Counted from the first letter of the stretch, positions 41,378 to 50,147 are shown. The stretch: 54,129 nt of DNA from JACPYG01 sp038063015 (GCA_038063015.1 JBBTVX010000010.1:1-54129); one strand, 5' to 3'. Numbers and translations are program-made. Notes: a model not told the origin generated them from the sequence alone.

Positions 41378-42001
41378 TTATTGAGTTACTATTAGGTCAA
41401 TAAGCGCTGTTTCTCTATTTTTTTCGTCTGAAAAATAATTTTCGCCGTTTTGTTTTTTGAAAGCCGAAACGACTATTTTCAAACCAGTGGAAATTCTTGA
41501 TACTTCGTATATTTTTACGCAAGGAAGAGCCGCAAATTCAGGTTTTAACAAATCGCTGCAAAGATTTGGGTCCGGCTGCCAAGAATTTGCTATTTGCTCC
41601 AGGGGCACATAATTTCTTCCTTCTGAATCAATTATATTGCCAATGTCCCAAACTCTTTCGGGTATATTTTCCTTTCCTTTATTTTGAGCCCCTACCGTAA
41701 CAATTATAAACTTTTCCGTAGTAACTAAATCTTTCTGCCAATCAGGATATCTGGACTTGGAACCGGCTAAAATTTTTCCCGCATCTCTGGCTTCCTGAAA
41801 TGTAAATTTTATATCTCCCAAAAGCGTCTCGTATACCGCCTTATGGCCTGTCGGCTCTTCTATTATGGGTTTTGGCGGGGCAGTTGTCGCTTTCATAACT
41901 ATAAAAACAATTATTACCGCAACAAAAACAACTATTCCCAGAACCAAAAGCAGTCTTGACACTTGCCCGCATTGCAATAAATTTAATTTTTTATTTTTCA
42001 T
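41378..42001 (-). CDS. Membrane-anchored protein with DUF4352-like extracellular domain
   Basis: The 207-aa protein has one N-terminal transmembrane helix (LLLVLGIVVFVAVIIVFIVM). The extracytoplasmic beta-rich domain (KFIIVTVGAQNKGKENIPERVW, IDSEGRNYVPLEQIANSW) resembles DUF4352/TRF2-type immunoglobulin-like folds, with two Cys (LCSDLL, LPCVKI) that could form a disulfide. It begins the three-gene operon with the TraG-like ATPase and follows the ABC permease by 24 bp. Its role is unknown; a partner of the secretion ATPase is possible. Confidence 0.75.
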   Translation of the reverse strand: MKNKKLNLLQCGQVSRLLLVLGIVVFVAVIIVFIVMKATTAPPKPIIEEPTGHKAVYETLLGDIKFTFQEARDAGKILAGSKSRYPDWQKDLVTTEKFIIVTVGAQNKGKENIPERVWDIGNIIDSEGRNYVPLEQIANSWQPDPNLCSDLLKPEFAALPCVKIYEVSRISTGLKIVVSAFKKQNGENYFSDEKNRETALIDLIVTQ

Positions 42002-42025
42002 ATTTTTTAAAATTACTTAATTTTA

Positions 42026-43261
42026 CTATTCATACCTCAAAGCGTCAACTGGCTTTAACTTTGCCGCGACCTTGGCTGGAAAAAATCCAGATGCGCAACC
42101 AACCAAAAATGAGAATGTAATACTAAACAAAATCAAACCCGGGCCCACGTCGGCTTTTAGATAAAAAAGGGGATGAATTTGAAAATAAATCTCTATGGAT
42201 TTAGCGAATATCAATCCTAATAATGTTCCGCCTATGCCTCCCAACATTCCAAAAATACCCGATTCAATTAAAAATATAGTTGTAATAGTTTTATTTTTAG
42301 CTCCTATCGCCTTCATAATTCCTATTTCTTTAATTCTTTCGCTAACCGAAGTATACATTGTGTTCATAATGCCAATACCTCCCACAATTATAGCAATAGA
42401 AGCAAAACCTATAATAATCGCTTGTATCACCCCCATTATATTGCCAACAAGAGCAGTTATTTTTTCTGAGGTTAAAATAGTGTAAGAAGAATCGCTCTCT
42501 CCTTCGCCTACTCTTCTTTTTCTGTTATCCTCAAGCTCTTTTTTCAAATTATCAACAACATTTTCCGCCGAATAACCGGCTTTTATTTTTACGAAGGCCA
42601 TTCTTGCCCCCTCCCTTTCTCCGGTAAGCAGCTTAAAAATATTCAAATCAATTCCAACCATTGAGTCGTCTTGTTTTTCCCCTACAGAATTCAAAATGCC
42701 AACCACTTCAAACTTCCTGCCCTTCATCACTAATTCTGAACCTGTTTTTATTCCAGGAAACATTTCATCAGCTACTATGCTCCCAATAATAACCTCATTT
42801 TTGCCGGGTATGGGCCACCTGCCATGATTTACAGACCAGCCAAGATCGTTTTTATAAACATCCATAGCGTTTCTCCAGTCATTGCCATATATCATAACTG
42901 TCTTTTTTTCATTTTTATGCCTGGCGGTAATTGAAGTGTGATTTATTGAAACCACAACATCCACGCCTTTGGTTTTTTGCATTGTTTTTATGTCGTCTTC
43001 TGAAAGTTTTTCTCCGGCAAGAGATGCAATTATATTACTTGCGTCGCCAGGCAATATTGTAATCAAATCCTTGCCCATCTTGCCCAATTGTTGCAAAACA
43101 GCGCCTTTCAGCCCTTCGCTTAAAGAAAGCAGAGAAACAATCAAAAACACACCAATAACAATGCCAATAATCGTAAGCCAAGACCTGATTTTTCTTGTCA
43201 CGAGGCTCTTAAGAGCTATTTTAAAATATTCTTTAAGATTGTCTATATTGATTTTAAACAT
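42026..43261 (-). CDS. MacB/FtsX-family ABC transporter permease
   Basis: The 411-aa permease has the MacB topology: a membrane helix near the N-terminus (SWLTIIGIVIGVFLIVSLLSL), a large extracytoplasmic MacB-PCD-like domain (residues about 60-270), and three C-terminal helices. The conserved MNTMYTSVSERIKEIGIMKAIGA coupling motif lies between helices. Together with the ATPase at 43265 and the HlyD-like adaptor at 44003 it forms an export complex for peptides, lipids or small molecules. A Patescibacterium probably lacks a conventional outer membrane, so no TolC-type partner is expected. Confidence 0.93.
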   Translation of the reverse strand: MFKINIDNLKEYFKIALKSLVTRKIRSWLTIIGIVIGVFLIVSLLSLSEGLKGAVLQQLGKMGKDLITILPGDASNIIASLAGEKLSEDDIKTMQKTKGVDVVVSINHTSITARHKNEKKTVMIYGNDWRNAMDVYKNDLGWSVNHGRWPIPGKNEVIIGSIVADEMFPGIKTGSELVMKGRKFEVVGILNSVGEKQDDSMVGIDLNIFKLLTGEREGARMAFVKIKAGYSAENVVDNLKKELEDNRKRRVGEGESDSSYTILTSEKITALVGNIMGVIQAIIIGFASIAIIVGGIGIMNTMYTSVSERIKEIGIMKAIGAKNKTITTIFLIESGIFGMLGGIGGTLLGLIFAKSIEIYFQIHPLFYLKADVGPGLILFSITFSFLVGCASGFFPAKVAAKLKPVDALRYE

Positions 43262-43264
43262 TTT

Positions 43265-43990
43265 TTAAACTTTTTCTTTTGCCCACAAAACTTCTGGGTC
43301 TTTAAAATGGTTTGCAATAATCTGTCCATCTTGTATATGAATTATATTTTGGCTATAACTTGCAATGTTTGGGTCATGCGTAACAACAATAATTGTTTTT
43401 TTCTGTTCTTTATGCAATTTTGTTAAAATTTCCATAACGGTTTTTCCGGTGGTAGAATCCAAATTACCCGTGGGTTCATCGGCGATTATAATTTCTGGAT
43501 TGTTAACTAATGACCTGGCAATGGCAATTCTCTGTTGTTCGCCGCCGGACATTTCCGTTGGCTTATGAGTAATCCTGTGCTCCAAATCAACCGAATCTAA
43601 AAAAGTTTTTGCCCTATCTCTTCTATGCGTTTCTGGCACTCCTTGAAAAATCATTGGCAGCATAACATTTTCCAAAGCTGTTAAGTTTTGCAAAAGATTA
43701 AATTGCTGAAAGATAAAGCCAATTTTCTTGCCTCTTACTTCCGCCAGTTTGTCTTCAGAAAGTTTTGAAATATCTTGACCTTCTAAATATATTTTTCCTT
43801 CAGACGGCATATCTAATAGGCCCAAAAGATACATCAATGTTGATTTTCCTGAACCAGAAGGACCCATTATAGTGACAAAAGAGCCTAAAATTATCTCCAA
43901 GTTTATTCCTTTTAAAATTGACAATTCTCCGTCCTTCGCTAGTTTATATTTTTTCCAAACATTTTCTAATTTTATCAACGGTTCTTCCAT
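43265..43990 (-). CDS. ABC transporter ATP-binding protein (MacB/LolD type)
   Basis: The 241-aa nucleotide-binding subunit has Walker A GPSGSGKST, Q-loop FIFQQFNLL, signature MSGGEQQRIAIARSL, Walker B EIIIADEPTGNLDS and the switch His in VVTHD. These are the sequence variants typical of the MacB/LolD/FtsE group. It is 3 bp upstream of the permease and 12 bp after the adaptor on the same strand, so all three are an operon. Confidence 0.96.
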   Translation of the reverse strand: MEEPLIKLENVWKKYKLAKDGELSILKGINLEIILGSFVTIMGPSGSGKSTLMYLLGLLDMPSEGKIYLEGQDISKLSEDKLAEVRGKKIGFIFQQFNLLQNLTALENVMLPMIFQGVPETHRRDRAKTFLDSVDLEHRITHKPTEMSGGEQQRIAIARSLVNNPEIIIADEPTGNLDSTTGKTVMEILTKLHKEQKKTIIVVTHDPNIASYSQNIIHIQDGQIIANHFKDPEVLWAKEKV

Positions 43991-44002
43991 AAATGTATAG
44001 TT

Positions 44003-45517
44003 TCATTTTTTGCCAATAATAACTTCTTCTCCTTCGCTTAATCCGGAAACAACTTCATAATAATAATTGCCTTCAAGTCCTGTTATAATCTCGCGGCTTT
44101 CAATTTTTTTCTCTTTTATAATCTGCGCCAAATCCTTGCCATTTATTTTTTCCACTGCGTTTTTGGGAATTATTAAAACACTGTCTTTTTTATTTGTTTC
44201 AATAACTATATCGGCCGTCATTCCGGATTTTATGCCTTCTATTTGATTTGGAAAATCAATGGTCGTTTCGTAATAAACAACGTTATCAATTATTTTTTCC
44301 GCCGGGTCAATTAAAACTACTTTCCCTAAAAGGGTATCTTTGGGAAAAGCAATTAAATTAATTTTTACCGAACTGTCTATTTTTACATTAACTATATCCT
44401 GCTCATAAATATCTGCTTTTATTTGAAATGGATTTGTGGAAAGCAAAGATATTACCGAACTGTTAGCCGAGACAACTTCGCCTGGGTCGTTGCTGATTTT
44501 AGTAATTTTGCCATTAATCGGACTTCTTAGATAATTGTCTGAAATTTGCTGTTCTAAAAGGTCGATTTTTATCTGAGCCTGCAAAACCTGAGCTTTATAC
44601 AAATTAACGTCTTCCTGTCGCGCCGGCGCTTTTTTGAGGACTAATTGGTTTTCCGCTTTCTGAAGAGCTATTTTGTATGAATTGATTGTCTGCTGAAAAC
44701 CGATAATATTGGTAAGCGCAGTATTAATATGGCCCCTCTGCGTATCTATAGAAGACTTATCAGCGGAAGAAACCTTGTAATAATATATCCCCTCGTCGCA
44801 CATATCGCGTATAATTTTTAAAGAATCGGCCGCGTTATTTAAATCAATTACTGTCTGCGATAAAGCTATGGCAATATCGTTTTGGTCAGAACTTGCCCCA
44901 GCCCTATCTAAATATAATTTCATATCTATTATGCTTTTATTCATTTCGTTTTTACTGTCTTGAACCTTAATGCCCTGTTGGTCGCTGATAGAAAAATAAC
45001 TGTTATTAATTAAATTTGCCGCGGCAAGGCTGTTATAAATTTTAATATAGGCGTCATTTAACGAAGCCAAAGAGTCCCCGTATTCATTATTTAAATCCTG
45101 CTGGGCGGAATTTCTCGCGTCTTCGGTAATTTTTATATCTTCAAGAGTGGAACCGTTTAATAATTTATCTTGCTGGCTATTAGCAACAACTAAGGCGGCT
45201 TTTGCGTCTTTAAGCTGTGTTAAAAGCTGGTTTGTTTCCATCTTTGCCAAAATATCTCCCGGTTTAACATTGTCTCCGACGTTAACATTTATGCTTTCAA
45301 TTCTTCCTGAACTTTTAAAACTAATGCTTATATTGTCTGTTGCCCTAACGCTTCCTGTTTCTGAAACCTCCTGTAAAACCTCTCCCCTACTAACCCTTTC
45401 AGTAATATAGCCGTCAATTTTACTTTTAAATAATGAGTTAAAACCAAAATAACCAGCTGCTATTAAAATGATAGCTATTGCAATAATCCACCTTTTTTTG
45501 ATTTTAATCTTAATCAT
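44003..45517 (-). CDS. HlyD/MacA-like periplasmic adaptor protein
   Basis: The 504-aa protein has an N-terminal signal anchor (WIIAIAIILIAAGYFGFNSLF) and a biotinyl-lipoyl-like half (VSETGSVRATDNISISFKSSGRIESINVNVGDNVKPGDILAKM). A long central alpha-hairpin (residues about 100-310) and the second lipoyl half (LRSPINGKITKISNDPGEVVSANSS) follow, then a beta-barrel domain (DIVIETNKKDSVLIIPKNAV). This is the architecture of membrane-fusion proteins that pair with MacB. The hairpin is longer than in MacA, which may suit export across a thick wall instead of docking to TolC. It is first in the ABC operon. Confidence 0.93.
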   Translation of the reverse strand: MIKIKIKKRWIIAIAIILIAAGYFGFNSLFKSKIDGYITERVSRGEVLQEVSETGSVRATDNISISFKSSGRIESINVNVGDNVKPGDILAKMETNQLLTQLKDAKAALVVANSQQDKLLNGSTLEDIKITEDARNSAQQDLNNEYGDSLASLNDAYIKIYNSLAAANLINNSYFSISDQQGIKVQDSKNEMNKSIIDMKLYLDRAGASSDQNDIAIALSQTVIDLNNAADSLKIIRDMCDEGIYYYKVSSADKSSIDTQRGHINTALTNIIGFQQTINSYKIALQKAENQLVLKKAPARQEDVNLYKAQVLQAQIKIDLLEQQISDNYLRSPINGKITKISNDPGEVVSANSSVISLLSTNPFQIKADIYEQDIVNVKIDSSVKINLIAFPKDTLLGKVVLIDPAEKIIDNVVYYETTIDFPNQIEGIKSGMTADIVIETNKKDSVLIIPKNAVEKINGKDLAQIIKEKKIESREIITGLEGNYYYEVVSGLSEGEEVIIGKK

Positions 45518-45678
45518 TTTTATATTTTACTAATTTTTTTAATTATAGTTCACCGCGCTGGATTTGTTTCTATCTTAATTGCTTTTTTTATCGTTATTAT
45601 TAAACATTATCAAAGAATTATCAATAAGGCAACTATTAAAACTATTGAAAAATCCGGCTCCCCAATACCGCTAAGCAA

Positions 45679-45710
45679 TAAAAAACCCCCGCTAATCCAC
45701 AGAAGGGGCT
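45679..45710 (-). terminator. Terminator overlapping the end of the WG-repeat gene
   Basis: On the minus strand AGCCCC and GGGG pair around TTCTGTGGATTAGC, followed by a T-run. The 5' arm lies within the last codons of the gene. Confidence 0.75.
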
Positions 45711-45940
45711 ATATTTTTTGCTTCTTTGCCTTGGTTATTTATCCTAATCCATTTTCCTTCTTTTTTAACCCAGGCTAATCCCTGCTGAAAATATTCAGCC
45801 ATTTGATAGCGCTCAGGATAAGCCGGCGCGCCGTTTTCTAAAATGTGATACCACTCACCATTTACTTGCGCTACGGCCAAACCTTCGTAGAACACGCCTA
45901 AATCACCGCAAAATTTTTGTTTAAAATTTTGATCAGTCAT
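45692..45940 (-). CDS. Small WG-repeat protein
   Basis: From the ATG at 45940 (GGGAGG Shine-Dalgarno 5 bp upstream) the protein is 82 aa. It contains WG/KWG-type repeats: GDLGVFYEGLAVAQVNGEWYHILENGAPAYPERY followed by AEYFQQGLAWVKKEGKWIRIN. Short WG-repeat proteins like this are, from memory, very common in CPR genomes; their function is unknown and probably involves binding another protein. There is no signal peptide. The terminator overlaps the stop codon. Upstream in-frame codons to 45973 are unlikely to be translated because the Shine-Dalgarno sits within them. Confidence 0.8.
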   Translation of the reverse strand: MTDQNFKQKFCGDLGVFYEGLAVAQVNGEWYHILENGAPAYPERYQMAEYFQQGLAWVKKEGKWIRINNQGKEAKNIAPSVD

Positions 45941-46022
45941 ATCGGCCTCCCTACTGATTAAGTCAAAGAACAATGACGATAAATTATATTACAATATCTT
46001 AGATAAAAAAGCTAACGAATAA

Positions 46023-46784
46023 TTAATTTATCTCCACCCAGCGCCATTTATTATATTGGTCTTTATTAAATTTATAATTTTTATAACTAAATTTTTTTAA
46101 CAATCTTTCAATTTCTCTTTTCTGAATATAATCAAACTCCATATAAATCTTCCCATTTTTATTCAAGTGATTTTTTGCTTCCTTCAAAAATTTCCTGATA
46201 TAAAAAAGGCCATCTTTGCCCCCAAATAGGGCCATCTTGGGCTCAAATTTTAAAACCGATTTCTGGATTCGATTCCGCAGGGTCGCTGCAATATACGGCG
46301 GATTGGCAAAAATATAATCATAAACACCGTCTATGTTTTTAAAAATATCAGAATGAATTATTTTATATCTGGTTAATTTAATTTTATTCAGTTTTAAATT
46401 AATTTTTATTTGCTTTAAATTTTTCTTATCAATATCCGAAAAGTCGCACAATAAGTTTGGACAATATTTTAAAACCGCTATCCCAATGCACCCCGACCCT
46501 GCAAATATATCCAAAATTCGTAAATTTTGCAATTGACTTATTTCTTCAATCGCCTTTTCTGTCCAAAATTCGGTTTCTTGCCTTGGAATCAAGGGCTTTT
46601 TTGATAAATCAATTTTACAGCCTAAAAACTCGGTAAATCCGATTACATAATCTAAAGGCTCCCCTGCTTTCAGCCGGCTTATATCTTTTTTAATTTCTTT
46701 TGTAAAATAATTTGCCCCGCAATGAGCCTCAACGAATTTTGCGGGGTACTTTTCTTTTAAAAGCCAATTAATGTCTTTATTCAT
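46023..46784 (-). CDS. prmC: Peptide chain release factor N5-glutamine methyltransferase PrmC/HemK
   Basis: PrmC methylates the GGQ glutamine of RF1 and RF2. The 253-aa protein has the N-terminal helical substrate domain (GEPLDYVIGFTEFLGCKIDLSKKPLIPRQETE), the SAM-binding ILDIFAGSGCIGIAVLKY and the catalytic NPPY in YIFANPPYIAATLRNR. The ATG at 46784 overlaps the TGA of the preceding adhesin gene (TGATG), so they are translationally coupled. A Met eight codons upstream is possible but would overlap more. Confidence 0.93.
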   Translation of the reverse strand: MNKDINWLLKEKYPAKFVEAHCGANYFTKEIKKDISRLKAGEPLDYVIGFTEFLGCKIDLSKKPLIPRQETEFWTEKAIEEISQLQNLRILDIFAGSGCIGIAVLKYCPNLLCDFSDIDKKNLKQIKINLKLNKIKLTRYKIIHSDIFKNIDGVYDYIFANPPYIAATLRNRIQKSVLKFEPKMALFGGKDGLFYIRKFLKEAKNHLNKNGKIYMEFDYIQKREIERLLKKFSYKNYKFNKDQYNKWRWVEIN

Positions 46785-48654
46785 CAACTCCGAATCCAAT
46801 AACGCCACAAATATAAAACAAGCGCGATAATCGCCGCAATTATAATAACGAAAATAAATATTTTTGAACCAAATATATTGCCTAAAATCGCTTGCGATCC
46901 GGCCACAAATGGATTCGGTTTGCTCGCGATTTGGTTCACCGCTATTGGTTGGTTTTCAATTTCTGCGGGATTTGTTGCTTCAATTGAAGTTGCCGGCAAA
47001 CTAATTGATTCAATTTCTAATGTTTGCTCTGATTGAACAGGTTGTTCTGACTGAACAGAATTGATTGGATTAACCGGATTAATATTCTCTTCGGTTTTTA
47101 TTATTTGTTCTGTAACCTGAGCTTCCGCTGGTGGCGGAGTAGTTGTCTTATACTCTCCGCTAATTGCTAAAGAACCTCTAGAAACTGTTCTGAAATAATA
47201 AATTACATTTGGATTCAACCCTGTAATAGTTGCCGAGTGAGAAATAACTTTTAACTCTGTGTCTGTTTCAACGGTTGCATTAGTATAACCATATCTTGGC
47301 GGACTTCCTTTATTGTCTGCCATGTCCAAAGAATGCTTCTCACCTTCAATTGAATAAATTATGTAACTGCTACTGGGAAAGTTTGTAGTCCAGATAAGTG
47401 TTAGAGTATCCGTTATAATATCAGGAAATTGAAGTTCTGAAATTGTTAAAGCTGGCTCTGGCGCAGGACCTCCGCCTCCGCCACCTCCTCCGCCTCCGCC
47501 AGCTCCGCCTGTATTATCAATTGCGAAATTAGCCGTAACGGAAATGTCCGCTGTTACATTGGCGTCGGTTCTCGGATTGGCTATTGAATTGTCGCTCCAA
47601 TTCACAAAATGATAACCGGTATTCGGCGTTGCCATTACTTCTGCGCCACTGTCTCCGTGATTTACTGTTTGCGGCGAAATTCCAATAATGGAGCCGTTGA
47701 CTCCGGAGGTATAGGTCAGAGTGTGGGTATCAATTGCGAAATTAGCCGTAACGGAAATGTCCGCTGTTACATTGGCGTCGGTNNNNNNNNNNNNNNNNNN
47801 NNNNNNNNNNNNNNNNNNNNNNNNNNNNNNNNNNNNNNNNNNNNNNNNNNNNNNNNNNNNNNNNNNNNNNNNNNNNNNNNNNGATTTACTGTTTGCGGCG
47901 AAATTCCAATAATGGAGCCGTTGACTCCGGAGGTATATGTCAGAATATGGGTTATTAAATCTACATTTCCCCCAAACACTAAATCATCGCCTGCAAGCCT
48001 GCCAATTGAAAAAGTGCCATTAGTATTTGACGCACCCCAGGCATATAGTCTTAAAGTAATCGTGGCTCCGGCGGCTGCATTTTGCAAGTCTGCCACTCCG
48101 GACAAATCAATTTGCGGCATTGCCAAGCCATTACCACCTCTGTTATCAAGAGACCCTTCCGCTCCCACGTCAATTCCTGCGGTGGCAAAACCGTCTAAGC
48201 TGTATTGCCATTGATAAGTATTCGGACCGGTAGAGCTTCTTCTAAGATTAAAATTTATAGAACTCAACGACGTTTTGTAATTATCTTTTGCGCTGATTGC
48301 TGTTTGGAAATACTCATTGTTGCTTATGGCATCAGCCTTAATTCCATCATCCGTAAAATCCCTGGCTGAAAAACCATGGTCTAAGGGCCAAGGAGTTATT
48401 CCCGTTCCTCTGGATAAAGTAGATGTGTTTAAGTTTGCGTCGTTTGTTGTCGCATCAAAGGTTTCTTCATCTCCCTCCAATTCATCTGGTTCAAACGCCA
48501 CAATAGTGACCGGCTCCGCGAAGACTTTCGGAATATCAACAAAAAAACCGCCGAAAACAGCGGCCGCAGTCAAAAAAATTGTTAAAAATAAACTAAACCC
48601 AATAACGGCTTTTGTTTTATTTAAAACAATTGTTTTTATGAAATTTTGACTCAT
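46784..48654 (-). CDS. Large surface protein with InlB B-like repeats, interrupted by an assembly gap
   Basis: One gene appears split by 100 N at 47783-47882. The N-terminal part (48654 to 47883) has a signal/anchor and a secreted beta-sandwich-like region (NNEYFQTAISAKDNYKTSLSS, WQYSLDGFATAGIDV). Then come 71-aa repeats of divergent InlB B type (LTYTSGVNGSIIGISPQTVN, GYHFVNWSDNSI, VTADISVTANFAI). Beyond the gap (47782 to 46784) the repeats continue, followed by a poly-Gly linker, a fibronectin-III-like domain (TLIWTTNFPSSSYIIYS...TGLNPNVIYYFRTVS), a Pro/Glu-rich stalk and a C-terminal transmembrane helix (SKIFIFVIIIAAIIALVLYL). The frame differs across the N run only because the gap length is nominal. 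It is probably an adhesin. Confidence 0.8.
47516..47936. repeat. 213-bp tandem repeat collapsed at an assembly gap
   Basis: The sequence beginning ATCAATTGCGAAATTAGCCG occurs at 47516 and 47729 (213 bp apart, 71 codons). The sequence beginning GATTTACTGTTTGCGGCG occurs at 47659 and 47883, on either side of the 100-N gap. Copies are nearly identical, explaining the failed assembly. Confidence 0.92.
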
Positions 48655-48660
48655 TTTTAA

Positions 48661-48870
48661 TTACTTTCCAATGGATTCGCGTATTTTTTCTGGCAATAAT
48701 TGCACGGGGATTCCTGTGCCGCTATTTATCAAAGATGCTGAATTCAATTTTTGTCCTATGGAAGCTATTATTGGAAAAAAACTCTTGCGAAAAGTTAAAA
48801 TGATGATCGGCAGGGCAATGACTACAATCATTACCGCGATAATAAATGTTCTTTTATCTACTTGTTGCAT
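48661..48870 (-). CDS. Small membrane protein in the surface operon
   Basis: The 69-aa protein has a single N-terminal transmembrane helix (TFIIAVMIVVIALPIIILTF) and a short extracytoplasmic tail (SFFPIIASIGQKLNSASLINSGTGIPV). It lies 6 bp before the large surface protein gene and 14 bp after the 38-codon prepilin-like gene, on the same strand. No family is recognised. The tight spacing supports a real gene acting with the surface proteins. Confidence 0.6.
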   Translation of the reverse strand: MQQVDKRTFIIAVMIVVIALPIIILTFRKSFFPIIASIGQKLNSASLINSGTGIPVQLLPEKIRESIGK

Positions 48871-48884
48871 AATATTTTTTTTAT

Positions 48885-49001
48885 TTAATAAGCGCGCGCA
48901 ATAATATTTGAAATTACAATAAAAACTAAAATGCCTATCACGGCTCCGATAATCAAAAAGTCAATTAAACCGAAACCTCTTTTTCTGTCTGTCAGCAGCA
49001 T
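48885..49001 (-). CDS. 38-aa prepilin-like peptide
   Basis: ATG at 49001 to TAA at 48885-48887 encodes 38 aa. The N-terminus KRGFGLIDFLIIGAVIGILVF matches the class III (type IV prepilin) signal: basic residues, Gly, Phe, then a hydrophobic helix with an acidic residue at position +5 (here Asp for the usual Glu). Almost nothing follows the helix (VISNIIARAY), so after processing it would be a bare membrane-spanning pilin stem. The start is 1 bp after the response regulator stop, which supports translation. It could be a minor pilin-like subunit or a membrane peptide. Function is unproven. Confidence 0.6.
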   Translation of the reverse strand: MLLTDRKRGFGLIDFLIIGAVIGILVFIVISNIIARAY

Positions 49002-49002
49002 T

Positions 49003-49377
49003 TTATTTTTTCAATTTTACTATATATTTCTGAATTTTTTCTATTACCTCATAAATAGAGTGCTGTGTTTTTACAAAATAATCTACTGCGCCAGATATAA
49101 GCGCCATCTTTATGTCTTCATCGTCTGCTAAATTTGAAAGAACGACAACTGGCACATTTTTTAAATCTGCATCAGTTTTTAATTCTTTCAAAACATCTAA
49201 ACCGCTTTTTTTGGGTAAAAGTATATCAAGAAGAATTATATCGGGACAAAAACTTTTTGCTAATTTTAGCGCCTCTTCTCCATCTTCGGCAATTTTAATT
49301 TTATGATTTTTAGTTTTAAGCTCTTCTTTCCATACCCAAGATATTTCTTTTTCGTCTTCAACGATTAAAATTTTCAT
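49003..49377 (-). CDS. Single-domain response regulator (CheY-like receiver)
   Basis: The 124-aa protein is a stand-alone receiver domain. It has the acidic pair in LIVEDEKE, the phosphorylatable Asp in DIILLDILLPKKSGLDVL, a conserved Ser in VVVLSN (the Thr/Ser position) and a Lys in DYFVKTQHS. There is no DNA-binding output domain, so it presumably acts by protein contact, for example on a motor or membrane complex. It is preceded by a membrane Ig-like protein (6 bp) and followed by the prepilin-like peptide (1 bp). No histidine kinase is encoded nearby. Confidence 0.93.
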   Translation of the reverse strand: MKILIVEDEKEISWVWKEELKTKNHKIKIAEDGEEALKLAKSFCPDIILLDILLPKKSGLDVLKELKTDADLKNVPVVVLSNLADDEDIKMALISGAVDYFVKTQHSIYEVIEKIQKYIVKLKK

Positions 49378-49383
49378 ATTCGC

Positions 49384-50133
49384 TTAAGATTTTAATTTTA
49401 ATATATTGTTTATTTTATTTATTATATCATATTTACTTATTATATTAACTCCTTTGACAACATATTTATTCATTTTTTCAAGGTTCTCGCTGATTCGTTT
49501 TAAGAAAAATTTTGTTTCGTTAATTTTTCCTTCCTTTATTTTTTCGCTGCTTAAATTTTTTAACGCTTTATCTACATCGTTTTTAAGAATATTATAAGAT
49601 GCAATTATGTCGCGTTGGGAAATTAAAATCCGCCTATAACGTTTAATTTCCGCTAATTTGCTACCGTACCACCCGCCGACAAAACCAATTAATAAAATAA
49701 TCACTAAAAATGAAAAAATACCGATTATAAGAGCAAATGGCCCCTTGATGTCTATTAATTCTGACCTGACTGGCAAGCTTGAAAAACTATTTTTATCTTG
49801 AGCAATCGCTTCAATATAATATTTACCGCTCTTTAACGGCTGGCTGAACTTAGCAAGCCAATTGCCTTGATTATCGGAATTTATTTTTATTGAATATGTA
49901 AATGTATCCTTTTCGTCTTTAACGCTAAGAAATACTGTCATATTAGGCAACGATTCCCCTCTTACATAAACACTGCCTCCAAAAAATTTATTCACTTCTA
50001 CGGAATTTATTTTAAGCTGCGCCTCATCTAAAATCCCTAAATTAGACGCATTTTGCGCCCCTATCTCAAAAGCCAAAAAAAATAAAAGACAGGAAAAAAT
50101 GATTATAGCCGTTTTATAAAAAATTTTAAGCAT
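49384..50133 (-). CDS. Membrane protein with Ig-like extracellular domain and cytoplasmic coiled coil
   Basis: The 249-aa protein has a signal peptide (IIIFSCLLFFLAFEIGAQ), an extracytoplasmic beta domain with Ig-like features (GGSVYVRGESLPNMTVFLSV, GNWLAKFSQPLKSGKYYIEAIAQD), and one transmembrane helix (FALIIGIFSFLVIILLIGFVGGW). The cytoplasmic region is helical (ILKNDVDKALKNLSSEKIKEG, KRISENLEKMNKYV). The topology is that of a sensor without a kinase domain, placed directly before a response regulator. A TATAAT 8 bp before the ATG suggests it heads the operon. Function is unknown; signalling or surface-structure assembly is plausible. Confidence 0.8.
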   Translation of the reverse strand: MLKIFYKTAIIIFSCLLFFLAFEIGAQNASNLGILDEAQLKINSVEVNKFFGGSVYVRGESLPNMTVFLSVKDEKDTFTYSIKINSDNQGNWLAKFSQPLKSGKYYIEAIAQDKNSFSSLPVRSELIDIKGPFALIIGIFSFLVIILLIGFVGGWYGSKLAEIKRYRRILISQRDIIASYNILKNDVDKALKNLSSEKIKEGKINETKFFLKRISENLEKMNKYVVKGVNIISKYDIINKINNILKLKS

Positions 50134-50141
50134 AAAAATAC

Positions 50142-50147
50142 ATTATA
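50142..50147 (-). promoter_or_regulatory. -10 box of the surface operon
   Basis: Minus strand TATAAT, 8 bases before the ATG at 50133, with no good -35 box and no Shine-Dalgarno site. Confidence 0.5.

Noticed and set aside
45518..45678. Possible gene between the ABC adaptor and the WG-repeat gene
   Set aside because: Apart from the terminator region starting at 45679, this AT-rich stretch shows no convincing ORF or structure.
47609..48214. 201-aa plus-strand ORF through the N gap
   Set aside because: It exists only because N is not read as stop; it is antisense to the repeat adhesin.
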